Assembly (NCBI GenBank): GCA_030737875.1
Contig: CM060922.1
Coordinates: 233,844,335 to 233,908,334 of the forward strand
DNA length: 64,000 nucleotides
Source: Allium sativum
Lineage: Eukaryota; Streptophyta; Magnoliopsida; Asparagales; Amaryllidaceae
Direction of reading: 5' to 3'
The position numbers and the translations under genes were made by a program. This document shows, one piece after another, positions 1-12,000 of this stretch. The notes beneath the pieces were generated by a model that saw only the letters and a program-made list of their open reading frames with translations, made no database searches and was not told the origin of the DNA. The stretch's first letter is position 1, and every line of letters starts with the position of its first letter.

Positions 1-964
1 TTGAAAAAGCAGGCACGGGCACCAGTAGGTTTAAACTGTGTGTGCTTGGTTTGTGTCAGTGGTTGACACCCTAGGACTTGATACACCCTAGGGTGGACCT
101 AGCACAATTTAGCTACACTTCGTAGTTGGGCCGTATGACACCGACACTTGACGAGTTTGGCTTATAGGGAGCCGATCGACTAGACCGTGCTAGTTGGACC
201 TTGGTTTGGGTCATTGATGGTGTTGGGCCAAACTTGGGCCTGGGGATCACTTCTTGTTTACACTTTGGACCTCGTATTGGGGTCACTTCATGTTATTGGG
301 CCAAAGCTTGGGCCAAGAGATCAATACTTGTTTATTCAAGTCATGTTAGTTTACTAGTACACCTGTGGTGCAAAACCTTAATCCTGATTATGCGATGACA
401 CCTTTATCTACCTTGATAGTTAGTCATCATGCTAGTATGTTGTTATCCTTATGTTCATCCCTTGCTGCCCATACTAGTTAACTTTATCAGTTTACATTGA
501 TTGTACTAGGGCTTACTCAGTCTTTTTGACTGACCTGTTTTCTTTCGCCTCTTTTCTTCCGTTCCTACCCCCCCCCCCCCCCCAGGTTCTCAGGGAGGGA
601 ATACAGGAGCCTAGCTTGGATTTTGGATTTCTTGCTTGTGGGATTCCAGCTCATGTACGCTTTCTACATGAAGCTAGCTATGGTTCTCACGTATTTTGGG
701 GATAGCACTTATGTATTTCTGTTTTCAGATGATGTTGTTTTATCTAGACTTGTTTATTTGGAAAATTGATATTATGATGTACCAGACTTGTTTTGAAATG
801 GTTTAAATCTTCCGCTGTTTTATCTATGTTATTTATTCTGTTTACATATATACATATGTTCTTGTTCTGCCTTGATATATCATTATGCATGTTTACCTGA
901 TTCAAACGCCCCTCCACAGTCAGTGCCCTTGCAAGAGTGGTACTGGCGGAGGTGGGGTGTTACA
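1..964 (+). repeat. 3' part of the 5' LTR of a decayed Tekay/Del-like retrotransposon
   Basis: The stretch ends in GGGGTGTTACA, a typical chromovirus LTR end. It is followed two bases later by a tRNA-iMet-type primer site and then by a gag ORF, which fixes it as the 3' portion of a 5' LTR. The LTR start lies outside the window. It contains a homopolymer of 16 C at 568-583 and no coding capacity. Its matching 3' LTR is not recognisable in the window, because the element is cut off after an integrase remnant near 3965. Confidence 0.75.
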
Positions 965-966
965 TT

Positions 967-978
967 TGGTATTAGAGC
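967..978 (+). promoter_or_regulatory. Primer binding site (tRNA-iMet type)
   Basis: TGGTATTAGAGC lies two bases after the LTR end. It differs by one base from TGGTATCAGAGC, the usual complement of the plant initiator-Met tRNA 3' end. This is where minus-strand cDNA synthesis would start. Confidence 0.8.
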
Positions 979-1169
979 ATATGGTTTACGAGAAGGAACA
1001 AAAAGGTTTTTTTTTTAGAAAACTTTTGGAAAACTATTTTCAAAACTAAGTATAAAGTATTTTCCAAAGAAAAGTCTAGTTTATTTTAAAGGATATTCCC
1101 CAAAAAGCCATTAGCAAAATCCCTTCGTTTTTCTCCATTCTGAACCTATCCTTTTTCTTCGTTTTCAGT

Positions 1170-2384
1170 ATGGCCAATAACTTTGCCATTCCGGAGGGAG
1201 TACACGTACCTTTTTGGTATGGGAGACTTTTGGAGGCTAGGGCGACTGAAGCCGGCCCCGCTGATGTTCCCCCTCCTCCAGTAGTTAATGTTCCTCCTCC
1301 CCCTCAGCATCCACAAGAGGATTTCGCGGAGATTTGTAAGAACTTTAAGGCGTTGGGTTGCAAGAATTTAATTGGAACCGAGACATATGTAGAGGCCAGA
1401 AATTGGTTGAAAGAAACCGAAGATCTTTTTACCTTCTTTAATATAGATGACCGTAGGAAGGTTTTATTAGCAGTGTGGTTGCTAAAGGAAGAAGCTGCAC
1501 GTTGGTGGGTGGTCACCACCGTTACTAGGCCAATTGAGACTTGGGATGACTTTCAGGGAAAGTTTGGACTAAGGTTCCTATCACTGAAGCAAGGGGACAT
1601 GACTATTAGGGAATACATAGATCAGTTTAATCAACTGGCTCAGGTCGGTTTAGACTTGGTTAACAAAGCTCAGAAGAAGGCCCTATACTTTGCTCTAGGA
1701 TTAAACGAGCCATTACATGGTTTAGCCATGACTCATATACCCTTAGGGGCAACTTTTGAGAGTTTGGTGAATATGGCCCTACTCAATGAAGAGAGTAGGA
1801 GTGACAAGGAGGAGATCAAGATGAATGATACTCAAGCCAAGAAGACTGATTCCCAGTGGAAAGGAAATCAGGGTAATCCAAGCGGTCAGAGCAGTCAAGG
1901 CAATAAGAACAAGAACAAGGGCAAGAACAACAAGAGGAAGTGCCATTATTGCGGTTCAGTTGGGCATCTTAGTAAGGATTGTCGGAAGAGAAAAAGGAAT
2001 AATGGTGAATGCTTTTTCTGCGGTGAGACTGGACATTTCAGTAAGGATTGCCCGAAGAAGCAAGGGCAAGGCCAGGGTCAGACTCAGCATGCTGGACCTT
2101 CGGGAGGGCAAGTTCATGCTCTCAATGTTGTTCCAGTTCCCGATCGAGGTAGTATTTCTGTTGAAAGCCTTGTATATATTTCTGATTTTCCAGTTCGTAC
2201 CTTGTTTGATTTTGGTGCATCGCATAGTTTATCTGGTTTTGTTGAAAATTTGCACCTAAGTACTAGTCTAGTTAATGATCCCGTGTGTGTTTCAAATCCA
2301 ATTGGGGGTTCCGCTCATTTGTCTATTATCTATGTGGATTTGAAAATCTCTATCTTGAGTATAGAGTTCTCGTGTGATGCTTAA
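1170..2384 (+). CDS. Gag polyprotein ORF with start of protease, Ty3/gypsy chromovirus
   Basis: This 404-residue ORF is uninterrupted. Residues about 50-205 form the capsid-like Retrotrans_gag domain (ARNWL, RWW and FRLRFL-like core). Two CCHC zinc knuckles follow at residues 258-271 (CHYCGSVGHLSKDC) and 281-294 (CFFCGETGHFSKDC). The start of an aspartic protease is at residues 347-353, reading DFGASHS where active enzymes have DTGAS, so the catalytic motif is already damaged. A proline-rich segment (residues 34-47) precedes the capsid. The product would assemble virus-like particles and package element RNA in the cytoplasm. The start codon is one base after a good 3' splice site (TTCGTTTTCAG, 1158-1168), as in the chromovirus at 49734. 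The stop at 2382-2384 lies inside the protease, so gag survives while pol is dead. Confidence 0.85.
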   Translation: MANNFAIPEGVHVPFWYGRLLEARATEAGPADVPPPPVVNVPPPPQHPQEDFAEICKNFKALGCKNLIGTETYVEARNWLKETEDLFTFFNIDDRRKVLLAVWLLKEEAARWWVVTTVTRPIETWDDFQGKFGLRFLSLKQGDMTIREYIDQFNQLAQVGLDLVNKAQKKALYFALGLNEPLHGLAMTHIPLGATFESLVNMALLNEESRSDKEEIKMNDTQAKKTDSQWKGNQGNPSGQSSQGNKNKNKGKNNKRKCHYCGSVGHLSKDCRKRKRNNGECFFCGETGHFSKDCPKKQGQGQGQTQHAGPSGGQVHALNVVPVPDRGSISVESLVYISDFPVRTLFDFGASHSLSGFVENLHLSTSLVNDPVCVSNPIGGSAHLSIIYVDLKISILSIEFSCDA

Positions 2385-3465
2385 ATTCTCGGTTTCATGG
2401 GGTATGGGTTGATTTTGGGCATGGATTGGTTGTCCAGTTATGGAGCCATTCTTGATTTTTGAGCATAGGGTTGTGAGGCTCATGACTGGCCTCGGTAATA
2501 CCCTAGGAATTTCTAGTAACCCTATGAGTCTCGTCATGTTGTGTTATCTTGAATCCCTCAACTCGTCTATCGATAGTTTGCAATCGGTGAGGGTGGTCCG
2601 AGAATATCCTGATATCTTGGGTGAAGTGAAGGGGGTTACCCCTAAACGAGAGATAGATTTCCGCATTTATCTGGTTGATAATGCCAAGCCAGTTATGTGG
2701 CCGGTAAGGCACATGGTCCCGTGAGACGGGAGCTAAGTAAGCAAGTGAAGGAGTTGCTTGAGAAGAACTCCATTCGATGAAGCATTTACGAGGAAGGTGC
2801 TCTAGTAGTATTCGCTACTAATGTGGACAATTCGCTTCGCCCGTGTGTTGATTATCGTGAGAAGAATAGACAACCGTTGCCAAGGATCGATGATTTGTTC
2901 GATCAGCTTGTAGGAACATCTGTTTTCTCTTGATCCTGCTACTGGATTCCATCAGCTCAGAATAGCTGAAGATAGTATAGACAAGACTGCGTTCAGAACT
3001 CCAGATGAATCCTTAGAATGGCTGGTCATGCCATTTGCACCCACCTACTTCGTGGACTTGACAAGAAGGGTGTCTAGGGAGTTCCTGAACAAGTTTGTCG
3101 TGGTCTTCGTAGATGATATTCTGATCTTCTCTAAGGATGAGGAAGAGCACGCAAGGCGTCTCGTGGAGGTGATGGATACACTTAGAACGCATCAGTTGGA
3201 GGCCAAGTTCTCCAAAGTGTCACTTTTGGAGAAAGGGAGTTAGATTTCTTGGGCACATAGTTTCTAAGCAAGGCTTAGTGGTGGATCCTGCTAAAGTGGT
3301 CGCGGTTCAAGACCGGAAAGCTCCGACGAGGACAATTGAAGCAAGAAGCTTTCTCAGTTTAATTAGTCAGTTAGCGTCCCTTGAGTTTAGACATACCCTT
3401 ATGGATCAAGTAGGGACTTCACAGAAAGAAGACCCGCAGTTAGTCGAGATCATGACAAGTTGATT
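2385..3465 (+). pseudogene. Broken protease-reverse transcriptase remnant of the same element
   Basis: Reading past the gag stop in the same frame gives protease tail similarity (LILGMDWLSSYGA, about 2411-2450) before further stops. Reverse-transcriptase pieces follow in shifting frames: REIDFRIYLVDNAKPV near 2650-2696, [18 protein letters not shown] near 2840-2900, and the palm motif FVDDILIFSK near 3106-3135, whose two catalytic aspartates are intact. Several stops and frameshifts separate these blocks. The RNase H region is largely missing: the sequence passes from the RT end to integrase-like codons within a few hundred bases, which suggests an internal deletion. This is an inactive pol gene belonging to the gag at 1170. 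Confidence 0.75.
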
Positions 3466-3965
3466 CGAGGCGAGATGTTAAGACACCTCGCTATAGATGA
3501 CATGGGATGGCTAGGACGCAATGAGAGAAAGAAGGCTCTTGAAGATGCACATCACACAGGGAAGTGGCCGAGTTTGTCCCAAGGTGCATGTTGGGCCAAC
3601 AAGTTAAAGGCCGAGTCATAGAAGCCCGGTGGGCTATTACATCCATTGGAGGTCCCCGCAATGGACGTAGAAAAACGTCACGAAGGATTTCGTGGATGGA
3701 CTGCCTAGATCAAGGAAAGGGAATACGAGCATGTGGGTCATAGTAAGTAGACTCACGAGGAGTGCTCATTTCACTCCGGTAAAGAGCGAAAGGACTGCAT
3801 CATAACTAGCGACAGTTTACTTTCAAGAAATAAAGCGGGTACACGAGGTTCCCTAAAGTATAGTTAGTAACCATAACTCAATCTTCACCAGTCAGTTTTG
3901 AGATAGTCTACGGGAAGTCATGGGCAAGCAACTGAATCTAAGTACAGCCTATCATTCGCAGGCGG
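3466..3965 (+). pseudogene. Integrase remnant, truncated
   Basis: Conceptual translation in changing frames gives integrase core phrases: WVIVSRLTRSAHFTPVK near 3732-3782, a piece resembling VYFQEIKRVHEVP near 3818-3853, and [14 protein letters not shown] near 3926-3967, which normally precedes the third catalytic residue. Stops and frameshifts interrupt it throughout. It breaks off just before the expected catalytic glutamate, and no 3' LTR follows. The right end of this element was therefore lost, and from about 4136 the sequence belongs to the next element. Confidence 0.6.
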
Positions 3966-4745
3966 ATGATCCATTTCGTTCAAGCATGAGTTATAGAAAA
4001 TCATGTTGGTAAGAGCAATTGGCAACATGGATTGGTATTTCCAAGAAAAGTTCTGCTGCGTGGAATACTTTATAGTAAGTAGACGAGATCCAGGACTCAC
4101 TAGTGAATTTTGGAGAGCTTGCACGAATCCATGAGGTCTGGAGAGCTGATAAGTTAAGGGTGTATGCAGGGGGTGTAGCTTTGTTTTAAAATGGTGGGAT
4201 GTACACATGCGTGTAGGGGGTGCGGAACTGAAGTAAAAAAGGATATGATGGTGTTTGTAACAGTTTACGCTTTAAGCATGGAATTAATCATATGATTATG
4301 GGTATGGTGAGCAAAATGGAAGATTCAGCTAATTGGTGTACCGATGGGGTTGAATGTGTTGTACGCAGGCCGAAGTGATTAAAGCCCAGATTTAAAGAAA
4401 GGCTTGCGGGCATCTTTTTTGGAGTCAATGACGGGGCCATGAAAGGGGAATAATAGTTCAAATATGTGTATGTAAGCTTGGGGTGTGTTAAATTCTTGGC
4501 GAGCACTTTACACTTGAAACACACAAGGAACTGTAGTGCGATGATGTGAATTTGGGGTTAATGAAAGGCAACAGTATATTAAATGGTCTGACGAACGGTC
4601 CGTCACTTTGGAGTCGCACGTACGGAAGCGGGCGATTCTATGAAGTCGGTTTGAAACAATTTGAAGCACGTTGAATTTATAGCAAAATTGAACGTCGGGT
4701 ATAATAACCTAACGCAAATCGTTATTTAACAGTTAACGCACAAAA

Positions 4746-4747
4746 GT
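4746..4747 (+). promoter_or_regulatory. Candidate 5' splice site inside the LTR
   Basis: CAAAA|GTGAGTAAT fits the plant donor consensus. The same position is kept in the other LTR copy (11832) and in the diverged solo LTR (AAG|GTGAGTAA, 15722). A donor-like site also occurs in the chromovirus LTRs (45727 and 56325). Its use is inferred, not seen. Confidence 0.4.
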
Positions 4748-6070
4748 GAGTAATCTCACTAACTCTGTTCTGTTTTATAATTTTATAAATGTTATTTAAT
4801 ATTGATAAAAATGATTGAATGCTGTGTGTGATGGTTGTTTGGATGATTTGCTAATAAATTGGTTAAAATAATACGTATAGTTATTTATACAAATCGTTAG
4901 TTAAATATGGATTATGTTTATTATTTATTTCATAGTAATATGAAATAAATGTTGATTAACATCTTGGATGCAGTAAGATAGGTTGGAGGGATCCAACTGG
5001 ATTCCTCAACAATTTATTGTTTTTTTCATATATTGCATTATATGATGTGACAAATAATCTGGCGTTGATTATTGTGTGATTGGGGTGTTTGCATAACATT
5101 GACCTGAAATAATTGGTATTTAAATAACGTAAAATATATTCGAATATATTGGAAAGGAATTTGAGGTTTTAAAAAGAGATGAAATCATTATTAAATAATT
5201 TGGATTTATAAATTCAAAAATGAATTTAAAAAGGGAAATGGGATAAAACGTTTGATGGAAACCGATGAAATGATTTCGATGTTCGAAATGAAAATAGGAT
5301 TTATAATTAGCATTCGACTATGTTGAGTATTTTAAAAATAATTTATTCTTATAAATTATATATAATGAAATTTATGGCTTAACGAGATAATTAATATTTG
5401 GATTTTTATCGAATAGGAAATCGAAATATAAATTATAACTTAAAGTCCATATGCGAAGCATGGGTCTCATCCTAGTTATAACTTATAACATGAGTTTATG
5501 AAATGAAATATGGAGTATGGCTTTATAAAATAACAAGATAAGTTGGATTTTAAACTGTAATGATATTTGTTATTTAAGTCAAGATTTTATTTAATAAAAC
5601 TATTCCAGATTTCTATAGGAGAAAAATATTCATGTTTAAAGTAAATAATGATTTAATAACAAACGTTTTGCATATTTAAAAAGGAGTTAAGGAAATTAGA
5701 AACTCACTAGAGACTAGTTAAGTTGAACGGCTTTCTGGGTATTGATCCGATGTTAGTTTCGGCCTTCGAGGTTGATGCTTGGGAAATTGTTCTCTTACTA
5801 AATTTACTGTCGGGGACTGATGGACTGGAAGGATAGTGATGCATAAATGAGAAGGAAATGTTTTGCGATATAAATAAGGAAAAATTTCTGAGATACAGAA
5901 AATAAATAGTTTAAAATAAAAGGAAACGTTTTTCGAAGAATCAGGAAAAAACGAAATGAGTTAGAGGAATATTTGGGTAAAGATATTGAAGGAGAATTGG
6001 GAAATGAAATGATGATTGATCGGTAAGATTTCCATTTGGAAATATGACCGTTGTTTGTACACATGTTTTT

Positions 6071-6100
6071 CTTTGATAGTTAAATCACCGACTATCAAAG
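6071..6100. other. Perfect 10-bp inverted repeat in the LTR
   Basis: CTTTGATAGT (6071-6080) and ACTATCAAAG (6091-6100) are exact reverse complements around a 10-base loop. The hairpin recurs in the solo LTR near 17448-17476 with both arms intact, and near 13151-13180 with one mismatch and one G-T pair. Function unknown. Confidence 0.7.
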
Positions 6101-6593
6101 TTTTTGACCATTTTTGTTGTCAGTACGGATAGACGGGAATTAGATTTATTATCTAAAAACCACTCCGTATGGGCATTATCGTTTCGAATCAAATAGATCG
6201 AAGACAATTGAAGATGGAGTTTATACAAGGGTTATTCTGGCGATCCTAGGTAGAAATTGCCTATGATGGATTTACAGAATAAATCGTTCGGGTTGTCTAG
6301 TCCCAGGACAATTTGAATGGACGAATGTCTGACAGAGTATATCTGGTAGATCGTGTAAGTTGATCGTTTCAAACGTATTTATGTTGGTTGTAGAGGAATT
6401 CGTTTCTCTTAGCTTATACCCATGGTATTTTTGGGGAAATCAATTTGTGATTTGATGGGTATGTCGATGTGAAATTCAAAGTAAATAATGGAGTGATCGG
6501 TTAAAAGATACGTTATTAACTCAAGCCTCATCAACTGAGAAATGACAGAAATCGGGCAGGCTGAATGGCTAAGTGGGTCGCACCCAATTAGGG

Positions 6594-6696
6594 TATATTG
6601 TCACCACCTAGAGAATATTCATATTTGTCATTTATTTCAGTTCTGTATCTCCCGGGAACGGTTATGTTGGTATACCAACCGTAAGGTGACAATATA
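6594..6696 (+). other. Nested stem-loop in LTR, copy 1
   Basis: TATATTGTCACC (6594-6605) pairs exactly with GGTGACAATATA (6685-6696). Inside, ACGGTT (6658-6663) pairs with AACCGT (6677-6682), and a palindrome TTGGTATACCAA sits in its loop. The same structure recurs at 19268-19370 and, in altered sequence, at 17979-18076. It lies about 0.8 kb before the primer site, so it would be in the transcribed leader. Confidence 0.6.
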
Positions 6697-7518
6697 TTCG
6701 GAACATTCAAGCGGAATGAATGGCTGGTCATGTGTGGCTGAGTTACAAGATGTTCTTGTTGAACTCCAGTGTATCGCTTCTAGAGTACACTGTTCGGAAG
6801 GTGGTTCCATACCTTGTCATTGTTGGAAATCCATTACCCAATAAGAGCCCGCAGTTTTTGATTGTATATTATATATGTAGAGCGTGAGATAAAAGCGTTT
6901 CTGCTAAATTGTTATTTACTTGAATTAGACATTACTATAATATCAGATAAGTATTGGTTTTAAGAAATGTTTTGGGCTATCGTAAGGTAAAAACCACCCG
7001 TGTTAATGTGTGGATCCGTCTTGCGATTTTCCTTTCTTTTGAAAAGGATTTTTGAAAAGTTAAACCAAAATGATCAGAGTTTACTAACATCAGTCACATG
7101 ACTGACCCAGAGTTTTTTTGTTTTGTTTTCCATAAACTCTTGGGTGCCCAAATTTATGGCAGTCAAGTTGTCGAGATTTACAGATATTTGATGGAACTTG
7201 GAGCAGGAGGCTTAAGAGTTAGATGCATATATAGTTTATTTCCGCTGTGATGTTATGTGTTATACTGGTCTGTATATACGGTTATAGTTTTGTATTTCAA
7301 AAGTTGCTATATAATATATTTGTTCGTTCTGCTGTGAGATTCGTATTTATTCTGATTCTGTCCAGTTGTGTCTTCTTCTTCTTCTATTCTAATATTCTTT
7401 CTTCCTATTTCTCACCCTCTAAATTCTTTCTATTAATGGTCCGGTATTTCCGATGCTTGAATAGTCAACATGGTGTGTTGTTTCGATTTTCAGGGTCAAA
7501 AATCCTTGGGTCGTTACA

Positions 7519-9044
7519 GTGGTATAAGAGCTTAAGGTTAAGTGATTACCTTGGCTCTGTGGCGTAACTCAATAGAGATGGGGTTAGAAATACCCTAGAT
7601 TGTGTTTGAGTGTATATATTATGAGCGCGTATTTGTTATTTGATATAAAATAGTTTTATACTATGGAGATTTACTGATTGAGTGACTTATAAAATCTAGT
7701 CGATGGTGGGGCCCCACGAAATCGATAGAGGTTTCTAAACGCTCAAATACGATAAACCAACACGGTGTGTTTTTTAGACGAGGGTAAATGAAATAATTTT
7801 GCCCAAAATATATTTTGATATAAAGAAGTATGTATATTGAAATTATTATAATATATATATTGGACGTGTAGATTATAATCGACTAAGATTATAATTGAAA
7901 TGGTTATAAATAACCAATCAGAATTCGTATAAGAGTGATATATGAATTCTGGAGAATAAAATCTGAATTTAAAACAGATTTGGAATGAGAACTCTGGAAA
8001 GTTGAAAAGGTGTTTGAAATTGAATTTTGAATTGTTTGTAAGGAAATTTTAAGATCCTGGGTAAATTTGGAAATATTTTCCAAACGTTTTAAAGGATATT
8101 TTGAAGTGATTTTAAAAGGAAGTGTTTAAGAATTGTTTTGAAGGGTAATATAGTATTGAACTTATTTTGGACACTCGAAAATAACACCGATGATGGGTCG
8201 TAACACCACCAGTATTCATTTTCAAGTTTCTAAGTGACGGATTACTACCAAAGATGTTGTTTTGAATTATTTTAAGGGCATAAGTTGTTTAGAAATTCAA
8301 ATGTTTTAAATTGCTATTATTATATGTAAATATATATGATTTCAAAGTGATTTGAAATAAAACCCAGGAATTTGAATTTTGAAATTTAAATTTTACTTAT
8401 GAAGTTAAATAGATCGAACTGGGAAAAAGGTGAATAAATAAACCAGAATTTAACTTAAACTAAGTTAAATAAAATTGAATTGGATTATAAAAAAAAATCT
8501 GGAATGGAATTGTGTTGTGGAGTCAGGATTTGGATTGAAATTGGAACTGGAGTTTGAAATGGATTTGGCTTGGGTATAAGCGAAGGATTGGATTTAAGGA
8601 TAAATTGATTGGAGATCAATTGAAAATGGATTTGTATATGCTGAAGTGATAACAAATGATAGAGTTGAATACCCGACAAAAAGGTACAAGTTTATATTGG
8701 AGTATGAGATTTCTATGAGCCTATATGGCAAGACGGCCAGTTGTTTTATTTTCCTTTGGATTGGACAAGGTCTATAAAGGCGAGTTGTAGTTGTACCAAT
8801 TGAGCCGTGCAAAGGACACGCTGGTGAAATTTTTCGAAAATTTAAGATGTTAGAAATTTTTCAGAATTTTAGAAGATTTTCGTCAATAGAAATAAATTAA
8901 TATTTTAATTTAAATTTAATTGATTCGTTTGATACTGAAGTTAAGAAGTGAAATAAATGATTTTTAACTTGGTTATAATATTGTCCGTTGCTTTTTTCTT
9001 ACTTTGGCAATTTCGGGGACGAAATTCTTTTAAGGGGGAAGGAA
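7519..9044 (+). mobile_element. Interior of a LARD-like non-autonomous retrotransposon
   Basis: The interior is only 1.5 kb between LTRs of about 5.5 kb. It starts with the primer site TGGTATAAGAGC (7520-7531, one mismatch to the tRNA-iMet complement) and ends with the purine tract AAGGGGGAAGGAA (9032-9044). No gag or pol similarity and no meaningful ORF is present. The leader just after the primer site resembles that of the chromovirus at 49504. The stretch near 8825 (AAATTTTTCGAAAATTTA) and the final FGDE-like block (TTTCGGGGACGAAATTCT, about 9011) match the 3' end of the same chromovirus (54903 and 55036). It is therefore a deletion derivative that keeps the cis-acting ends and would depend on proteins from a relative. 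Confidence 0.7.
9032..9044 (+). promoter_or_regulatory. Polypurine tract of the LARD-like element
   Basis: AAGGGGGAAGGAA lies immediately before the 3' LTR start TGTAGCG (9045). This is the primer for plus-strand DNA synthesis. Confidence 0.8.
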
Positions 9045-12000
9045 TGTAGCGTGCCATAATTTTCGTGATTTAATAATTTATTTATTTATTTTAATATGGT
9101 GTTTGATAATTTAAAATGGTTTGAATTTAAATATTCTTAATATTTAATTAATATAAATAATGGGATAATATATTTATTTCCGAAATAGTCGGAAATAGTA
9201 GAAACGGCAATTTTGTGTATATTGGATAATATACGATATTTATTTAAGTTTATATTCGAGTAGAATAACGAATAAATTATTTAAACGACAGTTGAACGTA
9301 TTAATTGTAGTATAAATTGTAATTGAGCTCGAAACGCTGCGGTAGTTCGTAATATTGAGTTTTGAACTTCAACTAAGTGTATAGGATCCGTTATTAGTCA
9401 GATTTCTTCGAAAGAAGAAATGTTTGAATCTATTGAACAATATTTTTCTAATGGGAGAGAAAAATGGAGATTTCGTATTATAGATTATAAGTTATGTCCA
9501 AATCAAATTTTCAAATAGTCGCTATGAAATAGTTTATAAACCATAACGATATATTTAATTTAAATTAAATATTGGCTTCGAATTTAGACAAGTTCTTTGA
9601 GAAGTAGTTTTAATTTAATTTATAGATTTTTTCTGTAATTTTTAACTTGGAAAATAAGCAACTTTTTATTTGGAGTGTTTTACACCCTATATCAGCATTT
9701 TGGGGTTTCACAATATAAGTTGACCTACTGATATTATTATATTTTTGGGATCGTGGCACCTCGCTGGATACGGTGGTATTTTTATTTTGTCCATAACGGT
9801 CGATAAATAAATGTAACTCTTTTTAGACGGTAATGATATATATTAACAAATATATACATACACACCTAACTACTAATTTAAGTGTGAAGCAGGGAAGACC
9901 TATCGTAATCTGCACATAACTAAATTATTCAAATTCAAACAAACCAAAGCAACAAATAAAAAGTATTCTTCCTACTCTTGGTAAGGTCACCCATTGGATG
10001 GCATACCTGTTTGAGCCGTGCGAACTAGGAAATGAAACAGCACGTCCATATGTGATTTACTATATAACCAAAGAAGGGTCCAAGCAATAAGGCACGTAAG
10101 TAAACCCACCTGCCACTCTAAAGTATTTAAATAGAACTTTGTTCCCTTCCTATACCCTATTCGCATGTACCCATCACGTAGATGATATTAAGGGACAAGC
10201 GGACCATGCCTTCACCCGTTAAGTTTCCCTTACCCTAAAAGTACACACTACACATCTACCTACACAGACTGCTTAGCTAAGAAGAAAATGTTGGATTTTA
10301 TTTTATGTATATTTATTCAGTCAAATCGACATACATCATGACAGCTAGCTAGTACGATTACTTAGCGTTTAAGCATAAGGGTATGTTAGTATATTGGGTA
10401 CATTTTCTTTTCCTTAGATAGTAAGGTATCCTGGTATATATTATATATACATTTCTTTGCAGCTAAGTCTAGCATTTTCTTCCCATCACGGTACAAGCAT
10501 GAGTTGTCAACGTCTTTCAACACCTACCCTATGGCCTACGCCTCACGTAATACTTGGCTGTTAAGGATTGTTCGTCCATAAATATACACAATCCCGACCT
10601 TAGTTTCATTTTCTTCTCCTGCATCGAATATGAAATCGTAACTATCTAATGACTTCGGAATGAAATACGTTAATAAATAATAAAATAAAAGGGGTTGGAC
10701 GCATAAGGAAGATATGGACTCTGGAGAGGTGAGGGAGCTTCTCTTGAACGTGTTCATGAGGGACTTTTCGGTTTACATTGTTGCATGGTAATATATGAAG
10801 ATGTGGTGTGTAAAAGTGCATGGGGACCGGTTTGTGGTCTCGCACTAGAATGGAGCAGTGGATTTTCATGAAGTCTGAGGTCATGGAAGAAACATACGTT
10901 TAAAAAGGGAGGAGAAGGTGATGGAAATGGCAGTGAGATGTGTGATGGAGAGAGAAGTCCATGAGGTGAATGTAGTGCAGAGTTTTGATGCTTTCAGAAA
11001 CTGTACTGAAGGTGAGAGTTAGGAATAAGGAGGAGTGGTGTGTGTAAAGCAACGTTGGGAAGTCCATCATTGGAGCAAACATGTTTATAGTAGCAAGTGG
11101 TGTATGGCATATGGCATGTGGTGTTGAAACGCCAAGGTTGGAGGACAAAAGGTCATGCATGAAATTGTTTCACTGAATTCAAGTATTGTTAAATGGTGTA
11201 GGCATTCTTGCTTGCGATCTGGAGAGCGGAATCTTGAGGAGTTAAGGGTGTATGCAGGGGGTGTAGCTTTGTTTTAAAATGGTGGGATGTACACATGCAT
11301 GTAGGGGGTGCGGAACTGAAGTAAAAAGGGACGTGATGGTATTTGTAACAGTTTATGCTTTAACCATGGAATTAATCATATGATTAAGGGTATGGTGAGC
11401 AAAATGGAAGATTCAGCTAATTGGTGTACTGACGGGGCTGAATATGTCGTACGCAGGCCGAAGTGATTAAAGCCCAGATTAAAGAAAGGCTTGCAAGCAT
11501 CTTTTCTGGAGTCAATGACGGGGCCATAAAAGGGGAACAACAGTTCAAATATGTGTAGGGAAGCTTGGGGTGTGTTAAATTCTTGGCGAGCACTTTACAC
11601 TTGAAACACACAAGGAACTGTAGTGCCATGATGTGAAGTTGGGGTTAATGAAAGGCAGTAGTATATTAAATGGTCTGATGAACGGTCCGTCACTTTGGAA
11701 TCCACGTACGGAAGCTGGCAATGCTATGAAGGCGGTTTGGAACAATTTGAAGCACGTTGAATTTATGGCAGAATTGAAAGTCGGGTGTAATAACCTAACG
11801 CAAATCGTTATTTAACGGTTAACGCGCAAAAGTGAGTAATCTCACTAACTCTGTTCTGTTTTACGATTTTATAAACGTTATTTAATATTGATAAAAATGA
11901 TTGAATGCTTGTTTGGATGATTTGCCCATAAATTGGTTAAAATAATACGTATAGTTATTTATACAAATAGTTAGTTAAATATGGATTATATTTATTATTT

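Larger units (their letters stand above)
4136..7518 (+). repeat. Truncated 5' LTR of a LARD-like element
   Basis: From about 4136 the sequence matches 11217-13326 and then 18923-20190 almost base for base. Example: GTGTATGCAGGGGGTGTAG occurs at about 4159 and 11249. It ends in GGGTCGTTACA at 7518, directly before a primer site, so it is the 3' 3.4 kb of a 5' LTR. Its first 2.1 kb or so, present at 9045-11216 in the other LTR, is missing and replaced by the integrase remnant. ORFs within it (for example minus strand 5804-6064) recur in the other LTR only because the DNA is duplicated. I see no gene in it. Confidence 0.8.

Noticed and set aside
5804..6064. Minus-strand ORF conserved at 12795-13142
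   Set aside because: Conserved only because both lie in the two LTRs of one element; no codon-level constraint or family motif is apparent.
7247..7567. Hydrophobic ORF repeated at 19919-20377 that looks like a membrane protein
   Set aside because: It runs across the LTR end and into the primer site in one copy and into flanking spacer DNA in the other; the hydrophobicity comes from T-rich DNA.
10536..11160. Three overlapping minus-strand ORFs as a gene
   Set aside because: They fall in diverged LTR sequence, overlap in different frames and share no family features.
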